The notes: a model not told the origin generated them from the letters alone. Shown: positions 41,090-50,900, counted from the first letter of the stretch. The stretch: DNA of 56,280 nt from Planctomycetota bacterium (GCA_024280755.1 JAJRPN010000035.1:1-56280); one strand, 5' to 3'. Numbers and translations are program-made.

Positions 41090-42454
41090 ATGAATCGTCT
41101 ACTTTGCGCAGCACTTATCGCTGCGACCGGATCGGCTGCCAGCGCGCAGTTGACCACCGTTCAAGTTGTCAACGGCATCGACCGCCCAGTATTTGTCACC
41201 CATGCAGGTGATGGCTCGGGGCGCTTGTTTGTCATCGAGCAAGAAGGCGCAATCCGCATCATCGATGCGGGCGGCAACCTGCTCCCGACTCCGTTCCTTG
41301 ATATTGATGGCACGGTCCGGGGCGGCGACTCCGGCGGCAACGAACAAGGGCTTCTTGGACTCGCGTTCCATCCAGACTACGCAACCAACGGCAAGTTCTA
41401 TGTAAACTACACCGGCTCGGGTGGTGACACGCGTATCGCTGAGTATCAGGTCTCGGCTGGTGATGACAACATCGCCGATCCGGGGACTGCTCGGATCATC
41501 ATGTTCTATGCCCAGCCGTTCTCGAACCATAATGGTGGTTGGATGGACTTTGGTGCTGATGGATATTTGTATATCGCATCGGGTGATGGTGGTGCAGGAA
41601 ATGACCCGGGCAACCGTGCGAGCCGACTCAACCAGATGCTTGGTAAGATGCACCGAATCAATATCGATGGCGGCGATGACTTCCCAGCAGACCCGAACCA
41701 GAACTATGAGATCCCAGCAGACAATCCGTTTGTTGGCACCGCTGGTGCCATCGAATCGATCTGGCACTATGGCCTGCGGAACCCTTGGCGAACAAGCTTT
41801 GACCGCGAGACCGGAGATATGTGGATCGCTGATGTCGGGCAGAGTGCCTTTGAAGAGGTGAATCACAATGTTGGCAATGTGGGTGGCCTGAACTACGGAT
41901 GGCGCTGCCGCGAGGCGTTCCAAGCGACCGGGCTCTCATGCAGCGCAACCGGATGGACCGACCCGTCGCATTCGTATCCACTCAGCGGTGGCAACTGCGC
42001 CATCATCGGCGGATATGTCTATCGCGGATGTGAGCTTGGCGAAGAGTATCAGGGATTGTACTTCTTTGGTGATTACTGTGGCGGTAGTGTCTGGACGCTC
42101 GACTCAGCCAATGGCTATGCACGCACAACCGAGTTCAACTTTGGGTTCGGGCTTGCCTCGTTTGGTGAAGATGAAGACGGCGAGTTGTACACCACTGATG
42201 TGTTCTCTGGCCAGGTCTTTAAAATCATCAATACCAACCCAACCGACGACAATGACAATGGCGTCCCCGACGCATGTGAAGCCATGTGCCCAGCAGATCT
42301 GAACGGAGATGGTATGCTGAATTTTTTCGATGTCTCAGCATTTCTCAACGCGTTTAATGCTGCTGATCTCGTTGCCGACTTCAACGGCGACGGCATGCTA
42401 AACTTCTTTGATGTTTCAGCATTCCTCAACGCATTCAACGCGGGATGTCCATAA
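41090..42454 (+). CDS. PQQ-dependent sugar dehydrogenase-like protein with GC-type dockerin
   Basis: 454 residues; AGGAG 8 bases before ATG; signal peptide cleaved after A-A-S-A. Residues ~25-385 match the six-bladed propeller of soluble glucose/sorbosone dehydrogenases: V-T-H-A-G-D-G-S-G-R-L-F-V-I-E-Q-E-G, G-L-L-G-L-A-F-H-P-D-Y, W-M-D-F-G-A-D-G-Y-L-Y-I-A-S-G-D-G-G, and H-Y-G-L-R-N-P-W-R-T-S-F-D. The His of F-H-P-D-Y corresponds to the catalytic His. These enzymes oxidise sugars with bound PQQ and pass electrons to an acceptor such as cytochrome c. The dockerin tail has two near-identical halves, N-G-D-G-M-L-N-F-F-D-V-S, ending N-A-G-C-P. PQQ synthesis genes are not in the window. Confidence 0.87.
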   Translation: MNRLLCAALIAATGSAASAQLTTVQVVNGIDRPVFVTHAGDGSGRLFVIEQEGAIRIIDAGGNLLPTPFLDIDGTVRGGDSGGNEQGLLGLAFHPDYATNGKFYVNYTGSGGDTRIAEYQVSAGDDNIADPGTARIIMFYAQPFSNHNGGWMDFGADGYLYIASGDGGAGNDPGNRASRLNQMLGKMHRINIDGGDDFPADPNQNYEIPADNPFVGTAGAIESIWHYGLRNPWRTSFDRETGDMWIADVGQSAFEEVNHNVGNVGGLNYGWRCREAFQATGLSCSATGWTDPSHSYPLSGGNCAIIGGYVYRGCELGEEYQGLYFFGDYCGGSVWTLDSANGYARTTEFNFGFGLASFGEDEDGELYTTDVFSGQVFKIINTNPTDDNDNGVPDACEAMCPADLNGDGMLNFFDVSAFLNAFNAADLVADFNGDGMLNFFDVSAFLNAFNAGCP

Positions 42455-42506
42455 CTGGTTCTGTCAACAATTGACTCTATCAGTGGACACCCGCTTACAA
42501 ACCTCT

Positions 42507-42534
42507 GGGTTCAATCAATAACTTGGTTGAACCC
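42507..42534 (+). other. Hairpin in the leader of the 42572 gene
   Basis: GGGTTCAA (42507-42514) pairs with TTGAACCC (42527-42534); not followed by a T run, so it is more likely a leader structure than a terminator. It ends 37 bases before the start codon. Confidence 0.55.
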
Positions 42535-42571
42535 GGCTTCACCACTCGATTACTTCTCTTGGAGGGGAAAA

Positions 42572-43411
42572 ATGAATACGCGAACCCATGCGCTTGCTTT
42601 GACTTGTGCTTCGTTATTGTCGGCCTGTGCTGTTTCAAATGCAATAGGCGCGCCGATCGACTTGACTGTCGACCCGGCCCAATCTTCGCTCGATATGACG
42701 ATCACGATTGATATTGGGATCACCAACGATACCGATTCAGACACAACAACACTCTCAGGAAACATCGAGATCGAACTCGATGACGACAACAACCCGCTCA
42801 ACATCACACTCAATGACCTAGTCGTCAACATGGATCAGACCATGAACTTCAACTGGTCGTTCGGATTCTTTGGTTCCGCCGATTCCACATTGACCAATGG
42901 CATTGTCACCTACGCAACCCCTGGTGTGCCAACCGGACCAGTCCCTATCATCGACAACGGCTTCACCTTCACCCAAGCCCCATTCGGGCTTGGTGGCTTG
43001 CTAACCGTGAACTACGATCTCTTCGGCGCTGGCTCAGGGACAGAGCTCACCGACCTCTCCACCCAGGCCCCGCAGAACTCAGACTTCACTGGTACAGTCA
43101 TGATTGTCGGAGACACGATCACTCTCACCGCGACGCTGCCCTTAGATTCTGTCCAACCTTTGGTTGACGGCAACGGCAACGAGATCGGGGCTGCAATAAC
43201 AACAGGCACTGCGACCATCGTCGCCACCGGCACCATCCAAACCTGCCCAGCTGATATGAACGGCGATGGCACACTCAACTTCTTTGATGTCAGCGCGTTC
43301 TTAAACGCATTTGCTGCGATGGATCCAACTGCGGACTTTACTGGTGACGGAGAGTTCAACTTCTTCGATGTCAGCGCATTCCTCAGTGCGTTCTCGGCTG
43401 GGTGTCCATAA
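42572..43411 (+). CDS. Secreted hypothetical protein with GC-type dockerin (paralogue of the next gene)
   Basis: 279 residues, ATG preceded by GGAGGGG. Signal peptide: A-L-T-C-A-S-L-L-S-A-C-A-V-S-N-A-I-G-A; the Cys in this region could also make it a lipoprotein, less likely given the rest. The body (about 35-220) is a beta-rich domain with many Asp, Thr and Asn. It shares the closing segment T-A-T-I-V-A-T-G-T before the dockerin with the next gene, so the two are probable paralogues. The dockerin tail starts C-P-A-D-M-N-G-D-G-T and ends S-A-G-C-P. No function assigned. 36 bases separate the two genes: likely one operon. Confidence 0.8.
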   Translation: MNTRTHALALTCASLLSACAVSNAIGAPIDLTVDPAQSSLDMTITIDIGITNDTDSDTTTLSGNIEIELDDDNNPLNITLNDLVVNMDQTMNFNWSFGFFGSADSTLTNGIVTYATPGVPTGPVPIIDNGFTFTQAPFGLGGLLTVNYDLFGAGSGTELTDLSTQAPQNSDFTGTVMIVGDTITLTATLPLDSVQPLVDGNGNEIGAAITTGTATIVATGTIQTCPADMNGDGTLNFFDVSAFLNAFAAMDPTADFTGDGEFNFFDVSAFLSAFSAGCP

Positions 43412-43447
43412 TCAACGAACGAACTGAAGAGAAAAGAGAGAAACAAA

Positions 43448-44530
43448 ATGAAAACAAAATCATCTGTCCGCATGTTCATGATCAGCGCCATGCCAGTTAT
43501 CGCATTGAGTTCTCACTCATTGGCACAGAACTTTGAGAGTGTGATCGACTCCGCTGCGAGCAGTACCAGCCTAGATTCATCGGTCGTGTTTGATTCCGCC
43601 GGCACACTCATTGGTGATTATGATCCCAAAACGAATCCAGAAGGCACACAAACCCGACCCGGGTTCTTTGGTGGCAATGGGAACAACCCGATTGACACTT
43701 CGATATCGATGGCTGCCGATACGACTTTGGATACAAACCCGGCAGGATCATTTGTTATCTCGCCAGACTTTGATCTCAATCTGATCGAGATGAGCGGATT
43801 GACGATTGATCTGCTCAATGGACAAACTGGTGGAACAAGCCTGTCTGTCACGATGCTCTACGATACTTTCCATACAGTGAGTCCATCGTTTCTCTACCCC
43901 GGAGGCGTGCCGATCACCTTGCCAATCGGCGAGATTGCCGGGCTTACTCAGGCAGTATTGACACAAACAGAACTCGGCGCCGGCACGATGAGCCCAACCG
44001 ATGATCCAAGCATCTTTGATATCACGATGTTGCTCTCGGCGCAGCTTGATATGGATGTCAATATCTCGCCTCCAGGTCAAGACCCAACCAGCCCGCCGCT
44101 GGATGCGTTGCCGATTGTGCTTCCGATTGCTGGGCAGCTTGAAATGCTTGCTGATGGCACCATCGTCATCACGCTCGATGCTTCACCTGAGCCAATGATG
44201 TTTGATATCCCTGTTGAAGGTATAGCCTTGCCTGAGATTCCATTTGAGTTACCGACCTTCGGCACAGAGACCGCTTCGGTGCTTTTCACATCAACACCAA
44301 ACGCACTCACAATCGACACCACCCTTGGATTGACGATTGTTGCCACCGGCACCAAAGCCGGGTGTGCTGTGGATCTTAATGGTGATGGTGATCTCAACTT
44401 CTTCGATGTCTCCGCATTCTTGGGTGCATTTGCAGCAATGGAGCCGATGGCCGATTTCAATGGTGACGGAGCGTACAACTTCTTCGATGTCTCGGCATTC
44501 CTCGCAGCATTCGCTGACGGATGCCCATAA
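43448..44530 (+). CDS. Secreted hypothetical protein with GC-type dockerin (paralogue of the previous gene)
   Basis: 360 residues. Signal peptide ends H-S-L-A. The body (about 25-300) is beta-rich and unusually rich in Leu, Ile, Pro and Asp, with hydrophobic strands such as P-I-V-L-P-I-A-G-Q-L-E-M-L-A-D-G-T-I-V-I-T-L and the shared T-I-V-A-T-G-T segment. The dockerin tail starts C-A-V-D-L-N-G-D-G-D and ends A-D-G-C-P. Family unknown. Follows the previous gene by 36 bases and is closed by a terminator. Confidence 0.8.
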   Translation: MKTKSSVRMFMISAMPVIALSSHSLAQNFESVIDSAASSTSLDSSVVFDSAGTLIGDYDPKTNPEGTQTRPGFFGGNGNNPIDTSISMAADTTLDTNPAGSFVISPDFDLNLIEMSGLTIDLLNGQTGGTSLSVTMLYDTFHTVSPSFLYPGGVPITLPIGEIAGLTQAVLTQTELGAGTMSPTDDPSIFDITMLLSAQLDMDVNISPPGQDPTSPPLDALPIVLPIAGQLEMLADGTIVITLDASPEPMMFDIPVEGIALPEIPFELPTFGTETASVLFTSTPNALTIDTTLGLTIVATGTKAGCAVDLNGDGDLNFFDVSAFLGAFAAMEPMADFNGDGAYNFFDVSAFLAAFADGCP

Positions 44531-44567
44531 TCTCTATCAACCGAGCCCGATAATAACCATCACCAAT

Positions 44568-44602
44568 ACCCGGTCGCCAAGAAGGCGAACGGGTTTCTTT
44601 TT
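44568..44602 (+). terminator. Terminator after the paralogue pair
   Basis: ACCCG (44568-44572) with CGGGT (44590-44594) and inner CGCC / GGCG, followed by TTCTTTTT. Confidence 0.85.
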
Positions 44603-44737
44603 AGACAGGAACACCCGGAAAAAACCCCCGTTCAATCAGCGTTTTCACTTTTCGCATCCCATTGTGTGTGATATGATTACGGTTCAACGCACCATATTTT
44701 TGGTACATTACCAAACAACCATTCGCAGGGGAAAAAA

Positions 44738-47700
44738 ATGAAGAATACAGCACTCATCACCGCATGCGCACTCGTCGCACTCGCAGGAACATCCGCAGGA
44801 GCTCAGGTTATTGACTGGGCATCACCAGTCGACGGCAACTGGAACGACGCCTTGAACTGGAGCCCTGCGAATATTCCCAACGCGATCGGCGAAGATGCGA
44901 TCCTCGGGCTTGTTGGGGCATACACCGTTGATCTGACCAACAGTTTTACAATTGGCTCACTCTCGCTGACAAACCCAGACGCGACACTTTCGATGGGACA
45001 GAATTTAACATTCACACTCAACGGAAATCTGTTGAACAACGGCCTCATCGTTGTCAACTCATCAGGCTCCATATTTGACGCTGTTTTAAGATTGGACAAC
45101 ACCCCAATACTCTCTGGGTCTGGATCAATCATGCTCAATGCTGTATCTACTCCAAATGATGCACAACTTTTTATCACCGCACCGCAAACACTCACACATG
45201 CCAATGGCCATTTGATTCATGGTTCAGGGCGGGTGATCGGATTAATGACGAACTCTGGCGATATTATCGCTGACTTCCCATTGGGATCTGGCTTGCAACT
45301 CTCAGGAACCTACACACAAACCGGGACCGGACGAATTGGTGCTGATGCGGGGACCCTGCTTCTCGGGAACAACTCGGTCACCACGGGCGGTGAGTTGTTT
45401 ACAATCAATGGCGGAGTTGTTCAGGTTGATGGCACCCTGACAACCATTGGAAACATCACCAACTCTGGACACATCACTATTCCTGGTGGCGGTCATTCTC
45501 TGTTTCTCAACGGCAACCTTCAAAATCATGGAACGATTGATATCAACTCCGATGCGTTAATCTTTAACTCACATTTAAGATTCGATACCGACGCAACAAT
45601 TGACGGAACCGGCACGATCACGATGGCATTGGGTGGAACAGATCTCAGTGATGCACAGTTCTTTACCACCGGAGCATTCACTGGAACCATCGGTGCTGGG
45701 CAAGCAGTCATCGGTGCTGGACGAATCAATGGCGCTTTCGATGGCAACATCGTCAACCTTGGCACACTCATCGCCGATGTTCCCGATACCGAACTTCAAC
45801 TCCTCGGCAACTTCTCTGGCAATGGCAACTACCTCTCCAACGGCGGGATCATCGGCTTGGGCAATGGGCTTATTCTTGATGGCGGGACCTTTGACTCAAC
45901 AGGAGCCGGCATCGCCAAGCTGACAACAAATGGTACCGCAACACTCTCAAACATCACAAACAATGGATCAATGGGTGTCAACGGCAACGGAGGAATTGTT
46001 GCGCTTTCAGGACTCATCACGAACAACGGCGATTTTAGCATCAACGACAACGCTTTGATTTTTAACAGCCACCTTCGCCTTGATGCAGCAACAACATTCA
46101 CTGGCAACGGAACCATCGCCATGCAACTCGGAGGCACAGATCTCAACGATGCCCAGTTTTTCACCAACGGGGCGTTTGATTGCACAATCGGCTCAAGCCA
46201 AACGGTTGAAGGTGCTGGACGAATAAACGGCGCTTTCGATGGCACCATCGTCAACCAAGGTGTTATCAACGCCAATATCGCTGCGGTCGATAAAACACCC
46301 GCAAGACAGCTTCAACTCTTGGGGAATCACGATGGTTCGGGCGGTGGGATGTATCGGTCTGACGATGCGATTCTCGATCTAGGCAACGGTCTGATTCTTG
46401 ATGGCGGCACCTTTGATACTTCGGGCGTCGGCATCGTCGATATGACAGTCAGCGGACTTGCGACACTCTCCAATGTCACCAACCTTGGACAAATGGGCGT
46501 CCGAGGACAAGGTGGTACCATCGCCATCGCTGGTCCAATGACCAATGACGGAACCATCACCATTAACTCAAACTCAAACATCTTCAACGCACATTTCCGC
46601 TTTGATGACGATGCGGCCATCACTGGTTCAGGCACCATCCAGATGCAACTCGGAAGCGCCGATCTCAGTGATGCACAACTCTTCACCGACGGCCCATTCC
46701 TCGGCACCATCGGCACAAACCAAACCGTTGAAGGCGCTGGACGAATCAATGGCGCCAACGGCGGCACCATCATCAACCTCGGCACCATCAACGGGAACGA
46801 TCCTGTCAATCTGCTCCAGCTTCTCGGTATCCACACCGGTGGCGGAATGTACCGTTCAGATGACGGCGTCCTCGGACTTGGCGGAGGATTCATCCTCACC
46901 GGCGGCACACTCGACTCATCAGGCACAGGCGAAGTTGGTGTGACCAACAGCGGCACCGCAACACTATCTGGTGTCACCAACCTCGGAACGATGATCATTC
47001 GCGGTCAGGGCGGTATGGTTGGTTTGGCTGGTCCATTGACCAACGACGGCACGATCCTAGTGAACTCAGACGACATCATCTTCAACGCACATATCCGTTT
47101 CCTTGATGCAACTGAAATCAACGGCACAGGCACCATCAACATGGAACTCGCTGGAAACTTGAATGATGCACAGATCCTCAATGACCAAGGCTTTGTGGGC
47201 ACTATCGGCAGCGGCCAAACCATCACAGGCTCTGGTTTGATCGTCGGCGAGATGAACATGGACGGCACATTCGATCCAAGCTCTGACGAACGAAGATTCG
47301 ATGTCGATTCACTCAATCTCTCAGCAACCTCAGGGATGGTCGCCGACCTTGGCGGGCTGCTCGCTGGCGAGTTCGATCGCCTGACTGTAGGAAACAGCAA
47401 CACCGTCAACCTCGACGGCACACTCACCGTCAATCTTGATTCAGGCTATATCCCGGTCTTTGGAGATGTATGGAACATCATCGATGGCGGCACAGTCACC
47501 GGCCAGTTCGTAACCGAGAACATGCCGGCCGCTCCAATCGGGCAAATCTATCGTGTGATCTATGAATCAGATCGTGTGTTTGTCACACTGACCTGTGATG
47601 CAGACCTCAACGGCGACAATGTATTGAACTTCTTCGATATTTCCAAGTTCCTCAACTTCTACAACGCTCAAGATGCTCGGGCAGATATCAATGGCGATGG

Positions 47701-47761
47701 AGTATTCAACTTCTTCGATATCTCACTGTTCTTGAATATCTTCAATACAGTATGTGAATAA
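44738..47761 (+). CDS. Large secreted beta-solenoid repeat protein with variant GC-type dockerin
   Basis: 1007 residues. Signal peptide ends T-S-A-G-A-Q; W-A-S-P-V-D-G-N-W-N-D-A-L-N-W is a motif seen at the start of many such proteins. From about residue 100 to 830 there are five imperfect units of ~165 residues. Each has a core N-x-G-T-I-x-I-N-S, I-F-N-x-H-x-R-F, G-x-G-T-I-x-M-x-L, D-A-Q-x-F, G-x-G-R-I-N-G, compatible with a right-handed beta-solenoid resembling autotransporter passenger proteins. Residues ~830-945 form a C-terminal domain before the tail. The tail is aberrant: C-D-A-D-L-N-G-D-N-V with F-F-D-I-S in both halves and an N-T-V-C-E end, and lacks the Gly before the last Cys. Possible adhesin or surface-layer component. 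Confidence 0.85.
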   Translation: MKNTALITACALVALAGTSAGAQVIDWASPVDGNWNDALNWSPANIPNAIGEDAILGLVGAYTVDLTNSFTIGSLSLTNPDATLSMGQNLTFTLNGNLLNNGLIVVNSSGSIFDAVLRLDNTPILSGSGSIMLNAVSTPNDAQLFITAPQTLTHANGHLIHGSGRVIGLMTNSGDIIADFPLGSGLQLSGTYTQTGTGRIGADAGTLLLGNNSVTTGGELFTINGGVVQVDGTLTTIGNITNSGHITIPGGGHSLFLNGNLQNHGTIDINSDALIFNSHLRFDTDATIDGTGTITMALGGTDLSDAQFFTTGAFTGTIGAGQAVIGAGRINGAFDGNIVNLGTLIADVPDTELQLLGNFSGNGNYLSNGGIIGLGNGLILDGGTFDSTGAGIAKLTTNGTATLSNITNNGSMGVNGNGGIVALSGLITNNGDFSINDNALIFNSHLRLDAATTFTGNGTIAMQLGGTDLNDAQFFTNGAFDCTIGSSQTVEGAGRINGAFDGTIVNQGVINANIAAVDKTPARQLQLLGNHDGSGGGMYRSDDAILDLGNGLILDGGTFDTSGVGIVDMTVSGLATLSNVTNLGQMGVRGQGGTIAIAGPMTNDGTITINSNSNIFNAHFRFDDDAAITGSGTIQMQLGSADLSDAQLFTDGPFLGTIGTNQTVEGAGRINGANGGTIINLGTINGNDPVNLLQLLGIHTGGGMYRSDDGVLGLGGGFILTGGTLDSSGTGEVGVTNSGTATLSGVTNLGTMIIRGQGGMVGLAGPLTNDGTILVNSDDIIFNAHIRFLDATEINGTGTINMELAGNLNDAQILNDQGFVGTIGSGQTITGSGLIVGEMNMDGTFDPSSDERRFDVDSLNLSATSGMVADLGGLLAGEFDRLTVGNSNTVNLDGTLTVNLDSGYIPVFGDVWNIIDGGTVTGQFVTENMPAAPIGQIYRVIYESDRVFVTLTCDADLNGDNVLNFFDISKFLNFYNAQDARADINGDGVFNFFDISLFLNIFNTVCE

Positions 47762-47784
47762 GATCATCGATTCGTGCTACTCAG

Positions 47785-47817
47785 CAGCTCCAGGCTTTGG
47801 CCTGGAGCTGTTTTTTT
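47785..47817 (+). terminator. Terminator after the beta-solenoid gene
   Basis: Perfect 10-bp stem CAGCTCCAGG / CCTGGAGCTG, 6-base loop, seven T. Confidence 0.95.
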
Positions 47818-47944
47818 ATGGCAACCCACCAAAGAGTGGGGATTGGTTTTGATGATTCTCGGGGAACATAGTGCTGCACAGGCGAGTTGTTTTATCGTCA
47901 TAAACAAACAAAATAAAGAAGAACGCAGTAAAGGAAAGTAGACC

Positions 47945-48718
47945 ATGAAGAATCAAAGAACCGCATGTATGGCACTCATCGCAATGGCAGGATCACAAGC
48001 ACTCGCAGCCGAACGCGATATCCAGTTTTCGTTCATTTTCCCGCCATCACAGAGGCTGGTTGTTTTCAATACCGGCACTGAACCCATTAGCCTAGATGGG
48101 TGGAGGTTCTGCTCGCACAACTCGACGCAAGTGCGCCGATATACGAATCCGTCAGCCCTTGATGGTGTGGTGATTGAGCCTTGGACTGGTATTCGGATTC
48201 ATCTCAACAATGATGCTGATCCCAACGAGCCAACCCAAATCAACGCTTCGGATCTTGGAAGCTTTGCTGACTTTGAGATTGAAGCGTATGGGCTCAGTTT
48301 GTATTTCCCAAACGATCAAGGCGTGACGCCTTTTAGTGATGGCAACTTTATCGCTGATCATCTTCAGTGGAGCCTTGGTGGGGTAGACAACACCACCGCA
48401 GACGAAAGATCTGACGAAGCTCAAGAAGGCGGAGCATGGGCAGACCAAACCGAATGGATATCAGTTCGCAATGACACGCTTTTGATCGAACTCATCACCA
48501 TTGGTCCAAGCCAGATGAACAGCCCAATGGATTATTCTGTGGTCGATAACTGCCCGGCAGATATCACCGATGACGGGATGCTTAACTTCTTCGATGTGAG
48601 CGCATTTCTGAGCGCATTCGCTGCGATGGAATCGGCTGCCGACTTCACCGGCGACGGGATGTTCAACTTCTTCGATGTATCGAGTTTCCTGAGTTTGTTC
48701 GCTCAAGGGTGCCCATAA
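47945..48718 (+). CDS. Secreted lamin-tail-like protein with GC-type dockerin
   Basis: 257 residues, ATG preceded by AAGGAAAG. Signal peptide ends S-Q-A-L-A-A. Residues ~30-190 begin with R-L-V-V-F-N-T-G-T-E-P-I-S-L-D-G-W-R-F-C-S-H-N-S, the pattern of bacterial lamin-tail (LTD) beta-sandwich domains (V-E-L-x-N-x-G-x-x-x-V-D-L-x-G-W), although the rest is divergent. The dockerin tail starts C-P-A-D-I-T-D-D-G-M-L and ends A-Q-G-C-P. LTD domains are often cell-surface modules; its partner is unknown. Confidence 0.75.
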   Translation: MKNQRTACMALIAMAGSQALAAERDIQFSFIFPPSQRLVVFNTGTEPISLDGWRFCSHNSTQVRRYTNPSALDGVVIEPWTGIRIHLNNDADPNEPTQINASDLGSFADFEIEAYGLSLYFPNDQGVTPFSDGNFIADHLQWSLGGVDNTTADERSDEAQEGGAWADQTEWISVRNDTLLIELITIGPSQMNSPMDYSVVDNCPADITDDGMLNFFDVSAFLSAFAAMESAADFTGDGMFNFFDVSSFLSLFAQGCP

Positions 48719-48926
48719 GACCCTGCGATGGGCGGTATACAAGATTTCTATGTCCTTTTTGTACAAATCTGTGTTTGAGCAGGGCAATTATCGCTAATTC
48801 TGCCTGAATTTTGGCTGTTTTCAATTAGTTCTTGCAACTCTTGGTCGATCCTGAAAGAATCTAACTCTAGAAGGTGTGATTCCACATCTGTTGACGAGTT
48901 TGATTCACATTCGACGGAGAAGAGTT

Positions 48927-50810
48927 ATGCAAGGTGGTTTTCGTATCGGCACCCTGAAACACATGAGCCGCGCGCGTGCGGGCCGTTTTTTGATGGCCTT
49001 GGGTCTTTGTGCTGGCTTTGGTTCGCTCGCACAAGCGGGAGATCCACGAGTCCAAGTCCCAACAACACTCAATGACTTTGCCATGCCCGGCACCCAGCCA
49101 GGCATGCTCACCCATCCGATGGCTGGTGCAGAAACCTGCGCAAGTTGTCATGGGTTCTTTGACCAAGAGCATGATCAATATTCGACATGGTCTGCCTCGA
49201 TGATGGGACAGTCGATGCGCGATCCGTTGTTCCTTGCAGCAATGGCCATCGCCAACCAAGATGCAGCCTTCGCTGGCGATTTGTGCCTGCGTTGTCATAC
49301 CCCAGGCGGATGGCTCGAAGGGCGATCAACGCCGACCGATGGTTCTGCACTCAACGATGTCGATAAGCAAGGCGTAACTTGTAACGCTTGTCACCGCATG
49401 GTTGATCCTGTCTACCAGGCAGGTGTATCACCTTTGATTGATTTAGATATTCTCACAACGCTTGGTGCAGACGCTCCAACACCCGCACAGTCTCACTCGG
49501 GCGCCTTTGTAATGGACCCTGAAGATCGTCGGCGTGGTCCATATGACCAAGGCCCGAGCTTCTTCTATCACGAATGGGAGCAATCACCGTTCCATCAGAC
49601 CTCGAACATGTGTGCAACTTGCCATGATGTTTCAAACCCTGTCTTTACGCGTCAGCCCGACGGCACCTACGCGCTCAACGCGATGGATACCCCTCACGAA
49701 ACAAACAATGTCTATGACACATTCCCCATCGAACGCACCTATTCAGAATGGCTCATGAGTGATTTCGCTCAAGGCCCTATCGCGATTGGTGACCGATACG
49801 AAACCACACTCACATCAGTTTCGACCTGTCAAGATTGTCATATGCCCGAGCTTGATTCGCAGGCTTGTCGCTTTGAAGAGAACCGACCAGACTACTCAAC
49901 CCACTCGTTCAACGGCGGCAACAACTGGGTCCTCAATGCGATTCGCAACATCGAACCCAATGACTTCGTAACCGGGCTGCTCCCAGAACTCGTAGTCCAA
50001 TCAATCAATCGCACAGAGGAAATGCTCCGCGATGCTTCGGATATGGAACTGTCGATGGCCGGGAGCGATCTCAATGTTCGGATCATCAACCAGACCGGAC
50101 ACAAACTCCCAACCGGATATCCTGAAGGACGAAGAATGTGGATCAATGTCCAGTTCTTCAATGCCAAAGATACATTGATCGGCGAACACGGTGCATACAA
50201 CAGTGCAACTGCACTGTTGACCACCGCGGACACCAAGGTGTATGAAGCAAAGCTTGGCCCAGACGCTGCCGTCTCTGCTGCGACCGGCGTCCCTGCGGGC
50301 CCAAACTTCCACTTTGTATTGAGCAATGTCCGGTATAAGGACAACCGCATCCCGCCTCGGGGTTTCACCAACGCAAACTTTGAATCGGTTCAGGCTGAAC
50401 CTGTTGCATATAGCTACGCCGACGGCGACTACTGGGACGACACACAGTACGCTGTGCCTGCCGGTGCTACCAAGGCTGATGTTCGGGTATATTACCAAAC
50501 CACCAGCAAGGAATACATCGAGTTCCTTCGTGACGAAAATGTCACCGACAACAGCGGCCAGTTAATCTATGACCAATGGGTCTTGACCGGGATGAGCCCG
50601 ATCGTCGAGATGGATGTTGATACATTTATCTTCCCAGTACCATGTCCTGCGGACATGAACGGCGATGGGATGCTCAACTTCTTCGATGTGAGTGCATTCC
50701 TCAATGCCTTCGCACTCAACGATCCATCTGCCGATTTTACCGACGATGGAATGTTTAACTTCTTCGATGTGAGCGCGTTCCTCAATGCGTTCGCAGCAGG
50801 ATGTCCATAA
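48927..50810 (+). CDS. Secreted five-heme cytochrome c with GC-type dockerin
   Basis: 627 residues from M-Q-G-G-F-R-I-G-T (GGAG upstream); a start at 48876 is not supported. The signal peptide ends A-Q-A. Five heme motifs: C-A-S-C-H (71), C-L-R-C-H (~120), C-N-A-C-H (~152), C-A-T-C-H (~229) and C-Q-D-C-H (~301). Distal His are frequent (for example T-G-H-K-L-P-T-G-Y-P). The sequence resembles multiheme cytochromes with a C-terminal beta domain (F-V-L-S-N-V-R-Y-K-D-N-R-I-P-P-R-G). Electron-transfer function is safe; donor and acceptor are not known. The tail starts C-P-A-D-M-N-G-D-G-M and ends A-A-G-C-P. A terminator follows. Confidence 0.88.
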   Translation: MQGGFRIGTLKHMSRARAGRFLMALGLCAGFGSLAQAGDPRVQVPTTLNDFAMPGTQPGMLTHPMAGAETCASCHGFFDQEHDQYSTWSASMMGQSMRDPLFLAAMAIANQDAAFAGDLCLRCHTPGGWLEGRSTPTDGSALNDVDKQGVTCNACHRMVDPVYQAGVSPLIDLDILTTLGADAPTPAQSHSGAFVMDPEDRRRGPYDQGPSFFYHEWEQSPFHQTSNMCATCHDVSNPVFTRQPDGTYALNAMDTPHETNNVYDTFPIERTYSEWLMSDFAQGPIAIGDRYETTLTSVSTCQDCHMPELDSQACRFEENRPDYSTHSFNGGNNWVLNAIRNIEPNDFVTGLLPELVVQSINRTEEMLRDASDMELSMAGSDLNVRIINQTGHKLPTGYPEGRRMWINVQFFNAKDTLIGEHGAYNSATALLTTADTKVYEAKLGPDAAVSAATGVPAGPNFHFVLSNVRYKDNRIPPRGFTNANFESVQAEPVAYSYADGDYWDDTQYAVPAGATKADVRVYYQTTSKEYIEFLRDENVTDNSGQLIYDQWVLTGMSPIVEMDVDTFIFPVPCPADMNGDGMLNFFDVSAFLNAFALNDPSADFTDDGMFNFFDVSAFLNAFAAGCP

Positions 50811-50841
50811 ACATCGTGAGTGAATAGTTTTAACTACAAAG

Positions 50842-50876
50842 GGCACCGGCTTGGGCTGGTGCCTTTTTTTATTTTT
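50842..50876 (+). terminator. Terminator after the five-heme cytochrome gene
   Basis: GGCACC (50842-50847) with GGTGCC (50858-50863), seven T and a further T run. Confidence 0.9.
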
Positions 50877-50900
50877 GCAAATGAATACAAAACGGATGGT

